From Metaruminococcus_A sp964607135 (GTDB lineage: Bacteria > Bacillota > Clostridia > Oscillospirales > Ruminococcaceae), in NCBI GenBank assembly GCA_964607135.1, contig CAZSIV010000011.1, forward strand, positions 3,286-67,285: a DNA stretch of 64,000 nucleotides. The letters run 5' to 3'. Below are positions 38,479 through 45,857 of the stretch, piece after piece (position 1 is the stretch's first letter; the number at the start of each line of letters is the position of its first letter). Both the position numbers and the translations under genes were made by a program. Under the pieces are notes generated by a model, which was given only the letters and a program-made list of their open reading frames with translations, searched no databases and was not told the origin of the DNA.

Positions 38479-40221
38479 ATGGAAAATGTAAACATCAAAA
38501 TTAATGGAATTCCATTAAGCGTGCCGAAAAATTATACGATCCTTGAAGCTGCACGCGCCAATGGGTTTGAAATTCCGACGCTTTGTTATTTAAAAGACAT
38601 CAACGCCATCGGCGCCTGCCGGATCTGTGTCGTTGAGGTGAAAGGCGCGAGAAGCTTAGTCGCCGCCTGCGTTTACCCGGTTAACGAGGGGATGGAGGTC
38701 ACCACCAATTCTCCGGCTGTCGTGAAGGCCAGAAGGCTGACCCTGGAGCTGATCCTTTCCACCCACGACAAAAAATGTCTCTCCTGCGTCCGCAGCGGAA
38801 GCTGCGAATTGCAGAAGCTCTGTAAGGATTACGGAGTTGAGGACGAAAGCTTCTTTGAGGGCGTGAACAACCGTTATGAGATCGATATGTCCGCCCCCCA
38901 TATGTACCGCGACAACAACAAATGTATCCTCTGCCGCCGCTGTGTCGCCGCTTGTGAAAAGCTTCAGAGCGTGTCGGTCATCGGGCCGATTGAGCGTGGA
39001 TTCAAGACACACATCGGCAGCCCGTTTGAGGTGGATCTGAATGCAACATCCTGCGTTTCCTGCGGCCAGTGCATCGTAGCCTGCCCGACCGGCGCCCTCT
39101 CTGAAAAGGACGATACCGATAAGGTTTGGGCTGCTTTGGCCGATCCGTCCAAGCATGTTATCGTTCAGACCGCTCCGTCGATCCGTGTCACCCTCGGTGA
39201 AGCGTTCGGTATGCCGGTCGGCTCGAACGTCAAAGGCAAGATGGCTGCGGCGCTCCGCCGCCTTGGCTTTGACAAGGTCTTCGACACCGACTTCTCCGCT
39301 GACCTCACCATCATGGAGGAAGCAAACGAGTTTCTCCAGCGGGTTCAGAATGGCGGCACCCTGCCGATGATCACATCCTGTTCTCCGGGATGGGTTAAGT
39401 TCTGCGAGTACAATTATCCTGAGATGATCGACAACCTCTCCACCTGTAAGTCGCCGCAGCAGATGTTCGGCGCGGTTATCAAGACCTACTATGCGGAGAA
39501 AAACGGGATCGACCCGAAGGATATCGTCAGCGTCAGCATCATGCCCTGTACCGCGAAGAAATTTGAGGTTGGGCGCGACCATCAGGATGCGGCCGGCCTT
39601 CCGGACGTGGACATTGCGCTGACCACCAGGGAGCTTGCCCGGATGATCGAGCGCGCAGGGATTATGTTCACCCAGTTGCCTGACGAGGATTTTGACAATC
39701 CGCTCGGAGAGTCCACCGGCGCGGGCGTCATCTTCGGTGCGACCGGCGGCGTTATGGAGGCGGCTCTGAGAACCGCTGTTGAGAAACTCACCGGTGAAGA
39801 GCTCAAAGCGCTTGACTTCACCGAAGTCCGAGGCACTGCCGGGATCAAAGAGGCGACCTACAACGTCGCTGGGATGGATGTCAACGTTGCAGTTGCTTCC
39901 GGCCTTGCGAATGCGAGAGCGCTTCTTGAGGACGTCAAGGCGGGCAGAAAGAATTACCACTTTATTGAAATCATGGCTTGCCCGGGCGGCTGCGTCAACG
40001 GCGGCGGCCAGCCCACCCAGCCTGCAAGCGTCCGCAACTTTGTGGACTTGAGGGCAGAGCGTGCTAAAGCGATTTATGAAGAGGATAAGAATCTGCCGGT
40101 TCGGAAGTCTCACGAGAACCCGATGATCAAGAAGATCTACGACGAGTTCTTTGGTGAGCCCGGAAGCCATAAAGCGCATCACATCCTTCACACTCAGTAT
40201 GTAGACCGTAAAAATGGTTAA
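38479..40221 (+). CDS. hydA: [FeFe] hydrogenase catalytic subunit
   Basis: The 580-residue protein has an N-terminal [2Fe-2S] plant-type domain (PTLCYLKDINAIGACRICVVE). A His-Cys cluster follows (HDKKCLSCVRSGSC). Two [4Fe-4S] motifs are CILCRRCVAACEK and CVSCGQCIVACP. The H-cluster motifs are TSCSPGWVKFCE, MPCTAKKFE and EIMACPGGCVNGGGQP. It reduces protons to H2 in the cytoplasm, receiving electrons from the NuoE/NuoF-like partners. The second Cys of the usual TSCCP is Ser here, as in many bifurcating-type enzymes. ATG 38479 follows GGGGAG, 16 bp after hydB. Maturases hydE, hydF and hydG are not in this window. Confidence 0.95.
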   Translation: MENVNIKINGIPLSVPKNYTILEAARANGFEIPTLCYLKDINAIGACRICVVEVKGARSLVAACVYPVNEGMEVTTNSPAVVKARRLTLELILSTHDKKCLSCVRSGSCELQKLCKDYGVEDESFFEGVNNRYEIDMSAPHMYRDNNKCILCRRCVAACEKLQSVSVIGPIERGFKTHIGSPFEVDLNATSCVSCGQCIVACPTGALSEKDDTDKVWAALADPSKHVIVQTAPSIRVTLGEAFGMPVGSNVKGKMAAALRRLGFDKVFDTDFSADLTIMEEANEFLQRVQNGGTLPMITSCSPGWVKFCEYNYPEMIDNLSTCKSPQQMFGAVIKTYYAEKNGIDPKDIVSVSIMPCTAKKFEVGRDHQDAAGLPDVDIALTTRELARMIERAGIMFTQLPDEDFDNPLGESTGAGVIFGATGGVMEAALRTAVEKLTGEELKALDFTEVRGTAGIKEATYNVAGMDVNVAVASGLANARALLEDVKAGRKNYHFIEIMACPGGCVNGGGQPTQPASVRNFVDLRAERAKAIYEEDKNLPVRKSHENPMIKKIYDEFFGEPGSHKAHHILHTQYVDRKNG

Positions 40222-40223
40222 AT

Positions 40224-40256
40224 AAAAATCCCCCGGCTTAGACCGGGGGATTTTTA
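40224..40256 (+). terminator. Terminator of the hydrogenase operon
   Basis: AAAAATCCCCCGG pairs with CCGGGGGATTTTT across a 5-nt loop, directly after the hydA stop codon. Confidence 0.92.
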
Positions 40257-40310
40257 TTGCAGTTTAGGGTGGTTTTCCCGAAATTTGTCGAGAGACGCTG
40301 CCGATTGCTA

Positions 40311-40339
40311 TTTACATTTCGTTCATATTATAGTAAAAT
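40311..40339 (+). promoter_or_regulatory. Promoter of the uracil permease
   Basis: TTTACA (40311-40316), a 17-base spacer and TAAAAT (40334-40339) lie 33 bp before the start codon. The leader is short, leaving no room for a PyrR-type attenuator. Confidence 0.75.
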
Positions 40340-40371
40340 GAAGGACAAAGAATTTTTATGGAGGTAAACGC

Positions 40372-41688
40372 ATGAATCCACTCAAGAAAACGACCCTGGG
40401 GGTGCAGCATCTGTTTGCAATGTTCGGCGCGACGGTGCTGGTGCCGACCTTGACAGGGCTGAACGTTTCGGTCGCACTGGTCTGCGCCGGAATCGGCACC
40501 CTGATTTTCCACTTTATCACAGGGCATAAGGTTCCGGTCTTTCTCGGCTCCAGCTTTGCCTACATTCCGGCGATTCAGGCGGTCTGTATCAACGGAAACC
40601 CACAGCTGCTCGACAAGCTGGAAACGGAGGGCCTTTCCGCGGTGATCGCCGACCCGCTTTATTACGAGCGGCTTCCCTATGCTCTGGGCGGGATCGTCTG
40701 CGCAGGTATTGTTTATGTTCTCCTCTCTTTGGTCGTTCGATTGGTCGGTCCGGACCGTGTCCGCAGCTTTTTCCCGGCGGTCGTCACCGGCCCGGTGATT
40801 GTCGTCATCGGTATGACCTTAGCGCCGACCGGAATTTCGATGGCATCCGGCAACTGGGCAATTGCGCTGCTTGTCCTCGTCGCCATTATTGTTGTGTCGG
40901 TCTTCTGCAAGGGCTTTTTCAAGCTGGTTCCGATTCTGATCGGCCTGGCGCTGGGGTATATCGTTTCAATGATCTGCGACGGCTTCCATCTTTTTGCAGC
41001 CCCGCTGGTCAATTTCGACATCATCGAAAATGCTGCCTGGATCAATCCGTTCTGGAGCTTTAACGGCGAGTTTTTCCTCCTTCCGAAATTTGATTTGCAG
41101 GCCATCCTCTTGGTTGCTCCGGTTGCGCTTGTCACCTTTATGGAGCATATTGGGGACATTACGACCAACGGCTCGGTCGTCGGAAAAGATTTCTTCAAGG
41201 ATCCGGGGCTTCATCGCACCCTGCTCGGCGACGGCGTTGCCACTTTGGTAGCAGGCATCCTCGGTGGCCCTGCGAATACAACTTATTCCGAAAACACCGG
41301 TGTTTTGGCTGTTACAAAGGTTTACGACACCGTCGTAATAAAAATTGCGGCGATCTTTGCGATTGCGCTTGGCTTGTTTGGAAAATTCGGCGGCGTTTTG
41401 CAGGCGATCCCCGACGCGGTCAAAGGCGGTATGTCGATCGTCCTTTTCGGTATGATTGCCGCGATCGGAATGCGGACGCTTGCAGAGGCGGAGCTCGACT
41501 TCACCCACAGCCGCAACCTGATTATTGTGGCGCTGATTCTCGTATTTGGACTTGGGCTCAGCAGTGGGGTTACTACCCCGTCCTTCGGGCTTTTTGGCCT
41601 CGAGATCCCGGAGATTACAATTTCCGGACTCTTTATCGCAGTGGTTGCGGGTGCGCTTGCCAACAAGGTACTTCCCAAAGATGTATAG
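40372..41688 (+). CDS. Uracil-xanthine permease family transporter (NCS2)
   Basis: The 438-residue membrane protein has the NCS2 pattern of about 14 segments. It begins with GVQHLFAMFGATVLVPTLTG, the UraA-type first helix with the substrate-contacting His. The family signature GGPANTTYSENTGVLAVTKV and FMEHIGDITTNGSVVGKDF carry the substrate-binding Glu. It is most like UraA, which imports uracil with protons. It has its own promoter and AGGAGG-like site (TGGAGG) before ATG 40372. No pyrimidine genes are adjacent. Confidence 0.92.
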   Translation: MNPLKKTTLGVQHLFAMFGATVLVPTLTGLNVSVALVCAGIGTLIFHFITGHKVPVFLGSSFAYIPAIQAVCINGNPQLLDKLETEGLSAVIADPLYYERLPYALGGIVCAGIVYVLLSLVVRLVGPDRVRSFFPAVVTGPVIVVIGMTLAPTGISMASGNWAIALLVLVAIIVVSVFCKGFFKLVPILIGLALGYIVSMICDGFHLFAAPLVNFDIIENAAWINPFWSFNGEFFLLPKFDLQAILLVAPVALVTFMEHIGDITTNGSVVGKDFFKDPGLHRTLLGDGVATLVAGILGGPANTTYSENTGVLAVTKVYDTVVIKIAAIFAIALGLFGKFGGVLQAIPDAVKGGMSIVLFGMIAAIGMRTLAEAELDFTHSRNLIIVALILVFGLGLSSGVTTPSFGLFGLEIPEITISGLFIAVVAGALANKVLPKDV

Positions 41689-41853
41689 CTGCGGGTTTGT
41701 TTTCCCTGTTCCTGAAACAGCAAATTGAAAGGATTTCAGCGAAACCTGTAAATTTTAAGGGACCGACATTTTAATCGTTTGCCGAATCTCGGGCTGTTGT
41801 TTAAATTTTTCGTAAAGATTTTTCTCGAATCACGTTCTTTGAGCCGTATCCGG

Positions 41854-41882
41854 TTGACAAACGGTGATTTTTTGGGTAAGAT
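41854..41882 (+). promoter_or_regulatory. Promoter of the small membrane protein gene
   Basis: A consensus TTGACA (41854-41859), a 17-base spacer and TAAGAT (41877-41882) lie 49 bp before the start codon at 41932. Confidence 0.8.
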
Positions 41883-41931
41883 AAAACCAATGGATGTCCT
41901 TTTATCATATGATTCAAATGGAGGAGTAGTT

Positions 41932-42084
41932 ATGGAAATCGAGAAAAGCAAGAAACTCAGCATCATCTCTCTCTTACTCGGCGTAGCTGCGGTAGCCTCC
42001 ACATTGGCGTATTTTCTGTACAGGCTACATAGCAACCGCCTCCACGAGGAAAAGTGGCGTGATTATGAGGACTGCGGCATCTAA
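41932..42084 (+). CDS. Small single-pass membrane protein
   Basis: A 50-residue protein begins MEIEKSKKLSIISLLLGV. It has one hydrophobic helix (about residues 9-28) and a charged C-terminal tail rich in Arg, His and Glu. It is not recognised. It is supported as a real gene by a consensus promoter 49 bp upstream, GGAGG seven bases before the ATG, and a strong terminator starting 19 bp after the stop codon. Confidence 0.75.
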   Translation: MEIEKSKKLSIISLLLGVAAVASTLAYFLYRLHSNRLHEEKWRDYEDCGI

Positions 42085-42102
42085 GGTTTAAATTTGCTGC
42101 TG

Positions 42103-42137
42103 AAAAGCCCGCCGTGGTATCTGCCACGGCGGGCTTT
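42103..42137 (+). terminator. Terminator after the small membrane protein
   Basis: AAAAGCCCGCCGTGG and CCACGGCGGGCTTTT form a perfect 15-bp stem with a 5-nt loop. It works on both strands. Confidence 0.92.
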
Positions 42138-42272
42138 TGATTTGCAGCGTCTGGCGTTTACATCGGGGCTCATGGCTCGATGGCAGCTTGTCCTTTTAGG
42201 CATACGTATTGATGACGGGTTTGCTTTGAATCGGCCAAATTCTTCTTTAAATTTGAAATCGGGGATGCTGAA

Positions 42273-42587
42273 TTGCAAAAAGTATATCGCTGCACGGAAC
42301 AGGAAGAAGCACGGATTAACAGGGATTTAGGTTATACCGCGGAGCAATTAAGCCGCATCGGCTGGGGGGAGCAGCATCAATACACGATTGGGATAGCGGA
42401 ACTGATGGCCGCAGTGAAACGCCTGTTAAGCCGCAGATGCCCGGAATGCAATGCAAAGCTGGTAAAAATTAAGGAGCTCAAATATGTTGGATTGAGACAC
42501 CAGCCAGGCGCAACAGGCGGGGATTATCAAAAAACTTATAAAGTAAAACGCATGAAGATCTGCCCTAAATGCGGCAGAAACTATTAA
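42273..42587 (+). CDS. Uncharacterised protein with C-terminal zinc ribbon
   Basis: The 104-residue product has an N-terminal helical half and a Cys pair CPEC (about 55-58) matched by CPKC near the C-terminus, a probable zinc ribbon. It is not recognised. It starts with TTG at 42273 behind GGGGA. It is followed after 28 bp by the HEAT-like gene, so the two may be a unit. Both are AT-richer than the surrounding core genes. Confidence 0.6.
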   Translation: MQKVYRCTEQEEARINRDLGYTAEQLSRIGWGEQHQYTIGIAELMAAVKRLLSRRCPECNAKLVKIKELKYVGLRHQPGATGGDYQKTYKVKRMKICPKCGRNY

Positions 42588-42615
42588 ATGAGTTCGGATT
42601 TGCGGGAGAATCTGT

Positions 42616-43050
42616 ATGGCTGGTTTTGATATGGATATTGGCCTTGCTTTAATCAGCCGGCAATTATGCAGAAAAAACCGTAAAGAATGCTCCTGCTTTT
42701 TAGAAAGTCTGTATCAAGAATTTAAAAACGACCACGCTGTAACGCCAGTCGTTGAAAATACGCTTGACAATGCTTTTGTCAAAATCCGTGGTAAAGATAA
42801 AATAATGTTTTATCTGGAGCTTATAAAAGGTCGTGACCGGTTTCCTATTGTGATGGAGATGCTTGGAAAATGGAAGGTTGATGAAGCAAAACAGCTTATA
42901 ATCGGAAAACTGGAAAACGATACAATTAAAACATCTGCGATCAGGGCGTTGGGTTATTACAAAGATAAAGGCACAATATCGCTGATTCAAAAACATTTCA
43001 ATTCGGAATATATTGGAGTACGAAAAGAAGGGAAAAAGGTGGGAAATTAA
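42616..43050 (+). CDS. Small HEAT-repeat-like protein
   Basis: The 144-residue protein is predicted all-helical. The segment EAKQLIIGKLENDTIKTSAI, followed by RALGYYKDKGTISLIQKHF, resembles PBS-lyase/HEAT repeats, which mediate protein contacts. No catalytic motif is seen. The site upstream of ATG 42616 is weak (GGGAG). Function is unknown. Confidence 0.6.
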   Translation: MAGFDMDIGLALISRQLCRKNRKECSCFLESLYQEFKNDHAVTPVVENTLDNAFVKIRGKDKIMFYLELIKGRDRFPIVMEMLGKWKVDEAKQLIIGKLENDTIKTSAIRALGYYKDKGTISLIQKHFNSEYIGVRKEGKKVGN

Positions 43051-43220
43051 TTAACGTGACTGACTGCCAAAAATTCTGAGCGATCGGTGGGCGGCCTACT
43101 GCTTATTTAGTATATTTGCCCTTACCGGTCACGGTCAAAAAGAAATTCGGCAGAGCCGGAAATCCTTTTAAACTCAGAAAGCATATAAGCTTTAGCTGGG
43201 CTTTCGAGCTGAAAAGATGA

Positions 43221-43243
43221 GGCGCGGATTTTCCGCGCCTTTG
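43221..43243. terminator. Terminator-like hairpin
   Basis: GGCGCGG and CCGCGCC pair across a 5-nt loop (43221-43239), followed by TTTGG. It probably ends the HEAT-like gene transcript. The rest of 43051-43316 shows nothing. Confidence 0.55.
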
Positions 43244-43316
43244 GCATTTCAATGTTAAGTAGGGGCGCATTACGCGCCCTTAGACAGCCTGACGGATGCC
43301 CTTTTTACGTGGAAGC

Positions 43317-43547
43317 TTAGCAGCAGCCCCAGGATTGCCGGCCGCATCTGCAGCCGCAGCAGCGGCGGCGATTCCGGCATCTGCACCTACAGCCGCAGTC
43401 ACAGTCAGAGGAAAAATCGTCATTATTTGATACCATCAGCTCGCCGGCAGAAAGCGTTACCGGAAGGAAAGCGGTGACACTGCCGTCATTATCCGACTGT
43501 GAAGAACAGAAACCGCAAGAGCCATTCATCCAGTTATTATTGCACAT
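43317..43547 (-). CDS. Small Cys/Arg-rich protein
   Basis: The 76-residue protein ends in a dense Cys/Arg tail (CDCGCRCRCRNRRRCC then GCRCGRQSWGCC), with about a quarter of its residues Cys. The N-terminal half is Asn/Ser/Asp-rich with FLPVTLSAGELMVS. Such proteins in spore formers are often coat or exosporium components, but the family is not recognised. GGAGG precedes ATG 43547 at ten bases. Confidence 0.6.
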   Translation of the reverse strand: MCNNNWMNGSCGFCSSQSDNDGSVTAFLPVTLSAGELMVSNNDDFSSDCDCGCRCRCRNRRRCCGCRCGRQSWGCC

Positions 43548-43631
43548 TTAAAAATACCTCCATCTCCGCGGGCCATTTCAGCCCGCACTATAATTTATGC
43601 GCCGAGGCATTTTTTGGTGAAAAAAGCAGAA

Positions 43632-44132
43632 TCATGGTTCTTCTTTCTGAATTCGATAAGGAATCAGCTGATTGACCGCCAGTGCCACAAAGATTCCCAC
43701 CAGGGTGTCCAACACACGATTGAAAACAAAAAGATAGGGGTTTTCATCCGTTACATGGGAAACGGTGATGCTTAAAAAGACTACGCATGTAATATAACTG
43801 GCAGCGGATTTGTCGGCAAGAACCGTGATATAGATCAGCGGGATCAGACAAAGGGAAACGATCAGGTAATAAAGCGGTGACAATGCTTCAAGGGGGGTGT
43901 TCTGCTCGACTAAGAGGAGAAGCAGACCAAACGCGCCGCCGATCAGGGTGCCGACCGTCCGGTTGAGAGCAACCCGTATTCCCGCAGCCCGATCCTTCTG
44001 GATGCATAAAACCGCGGCGATCATACTGTAAAAAGGGGGTTGGCTCCGCAGGAAACCGATCATTGCGCTGATCAAAACAGCAATGACAGTTTTAATCATG
44101 CGCATCCCCACTTTGGGCAGTTTCTTTTTCAT
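43632..44132 (-). CDS. Aromatic acid exporter (ArAE)-family membrane protein, short form
   Basis: The 166-residue protein has about five hydrophobic segments: MIKTVIAVLISAMIGFL, then AVLCIQKDRAAGIRVALNRTVGTLIGGAFGLLLLL, and near the end RVLDTLVGIFVALAVNQLIP. The GIRVALNRTVGTLIGG stretch is the ArAE/FUSC hallmark. Only the membrane half is present, with no cytoplasmic domain, which is common in Firmicutes. Substrate is unknown. ATG 44132 is preceded by AAGGAG. Confidence 0.82.
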   Translation of the reverse strand: MKKKLPKVGMRMIKTVIAVLISAMIGFLRSQPPFYSMIAAVLCIQKDRAAGIRVALNRTVGTLIGGAFGLLLLLVEQNTPLEALSPLYYLIVSLCLIPLIYITVLADKSAASYITCVVFLSITVSHVTDENPYLFVFNRVLDTLVGIFVALAVNQLIPYRIQKEEP

Positions 44133-44309
44133 AAGTTTCTCCTTAAAAAGTCGGCCGGTAAGTGAGGTAACACCGCGCTTGTATAGACCTTTGCAAAGGC
44201 GTTGTCACGTCTCTCGTTCAGATGAAGCAAAATTAGGGAAGCTATCTGCTCCAGCGCGAAAAATGCATGGTGTTTTGAAGGATTCATCCCAAACAAAAAA
44301 GAGAAGTCG

Positions 44310-45689
44310 TCAAGACTCCTCTTCTAATTTTTCATCCACTGTGGAAGCAACAATTCCTTCGGTACTGTCCGATTTGAAAAACACCTTAAAAGTCTGAAAG
44401 ATCAACTTTAAGTCCAACCAGATCGAATAATTTTCAATATACTCTAAGTCCATCATCAGCTTGTCAAGCGGCGTCGTGTTGTATTTCCCCATGATCTGGG
44501 CCATTCCGGTCAAACCCGCCTTCACCTTGAGGCGGTAGCGGAATTCCGGGTACTGTTTCTCAAACTTCCGAATCAACTCTTCCCGTTCAGGGCGAGGGCC
44601 GACAATACTCATTTCGCCGTGTAGAATATTGAACAGCTGAGGAAGCTCGTCCAGCCTGAGTTTACGAAGAATCCGCCCCACCGGGGTGATACGGTCGTCA
44701 TCCTTTGCGGCCCAAACAGAGCCGCTTTGCTTCTCTGCATCGACAATCATGGTACGGAACTTGAGGACAGAAAATTCCCGTCCGTTTTCCGTAATCCGTT
44801 TCTGCTTGTAAAAAACCGGCCCCCGGTCACAGAGCTTAACCGCCAGCGCACAAATCGCCATAAAAGGGCTTGTGACAATCACGCCAACGAGTGAAATGAA
44901 AAGGTCAAGAAGCCGTTTGACAAGCCGTTGCTCTGTAGAAAGAGAGGAAACATAAGAAGCGTAAACCGTTTTGTCATCCACGACTACGGTTTTGCTGTTT
45001 TTCATGATGACGTCTGAAAGGCGGGGAACAACATAAACGTTTTTGGTATATTTATAGCAAAATTCCACTGTTTCCGAAAGAATTCCTGCGGGCAATCCCA
45101 TTAGGAAAACTGTCTCATAGGGGTAGAGACGTTTATACAAGTTTTCGGAATCATAAGAAAGAGAAAAATCCACATCCCATTGTTTGCGGTAGCGCCCCAC
45201 TTTAGCGAGAAATTCCCGCGCGTCTTTTTCATCCGCATAGACCAAAATGCTCTTTTCCGAATCGTGCAGCTTGAAAAAAAGCCAATTTCCAAAATAAATG
45301 CCAACAATTACCAGCATGAGCTGGATGAAAAAAACGATAAACAGGATATAAAAGTTAAAAACAACCTGAAACTCACTCATAACAACCAGTTCCACAAACG
45401 CCACCACATCGGTAAAAAACGAGGCAAGCGCGACGGATGCGATGATGTCCTTGCTTTTTTTTACCCCAAGGGGCACCCCGCCGTAAATCCGCAGGAACAG
45501 CAGCGCCGCAAGCAGATAGGTAGTCAGGGTGATAAACATCGTCCGGCTCGGACGCAGCAGTTGAGGAGCGACTAGTGAAAAAAGCCCGTAAAAAGTGACA
45601 AATAAAGCTAAAAGCAGACCGGTCTTCACAACAAAGATGGTAGATTTTTCAAACATTTTCAAAAATCTAATGATCTGAACCGCCTCCAT
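44310..45689 (-). CDS. Polyprenyl glycosylphosphotransferase (bacterial sugar transferase, WbaP/EpsL type)
   Basis: The 459-residue protein has an N-terminal block of four membrane helices, a CoA-binding-like central domain (about 130-240), and a C-terminal sugar transferase domain. That domain has RLLDLFISLVGVIVTSPFMA, VLKFRTMIVDAEKQSGSVW, RLDELPQLFNILHGEMSIVGPRPER and KAGLTGMAQIMG. It moves a sugar-1-phosphate onto undecaprenyl phosphate to start a polysaccharide chain. It has its own promoter at 45743-45771. It is separate from the rhamnose cluster. The start at 45689 lacks a strong site; a later ATG (45656) is possible. Confidence 0.92.
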   Translation of the reverse strand: MEAVQIIRFLKMFEKSTIFVVKTGLLLALFVTFYGLFSLVAPQLLRPSRTMFITLTTYLLAALLFLRIYGGVPLGVKKSKDIIASVALASFFTDVVAFVELVVMSEFQVVFNFYILFIVFFIQLMLVIVGIYFGNWLFFKLHDSEKSILVYADEKDAREFLAKVGRYRKQWDVDFSLSYDSENLYKRLYPYETVFLMGLPAGILSETVEFCYKYTKNVYVVPRLSDVIMKNSKTVVVDDKTVYASYVSSLSTEQRLVKRLLDLFISLVGVIVTSPFMAICALAVKLCDRGPVFYKQKRITENGREFSVLKFRTMIVDAEKQSGSVWAAKDDDRITPVGRILRKLRLDELPQLFNILHGEMSIVGPRPEREELIRKFEKQYPEFRYRLKVKAGLTGMAQIMGKYNTTPLDKLMMDLEYIENYSIWLDLKLIFQTFKVFFKSDSTEGIVASTVDEKLEEES

Positions 45690-45742
45690 TTGAACTTTCA
45701 GCTTTTAAAGGACACCGAATATCTTTCATCCGTAATAATGAC

Positions 45743-45771
45743 AGTATATCACAAAAAGGGTCAAACGTCAA
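45743..45771 (-). promoter_or_regulatory. Promoter of the glycosylphosphotransferase gene
   Basis: On the minus strand TTGACG (45771-45766), a 17-base spacer and TATACT (45748-45743) make a strong sigma-A promoter 54 bp upstream of the start. Confidence 0.85.
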
Positions 45772-45857
45772 CAAAATCGACCTATCCGAAAAGGCGAGGC
45801 GGTTTCGTTTTGAACGATTGTCCTGTCGCGCTGCGAGGCGGGGAAAAGACTCAAAAT

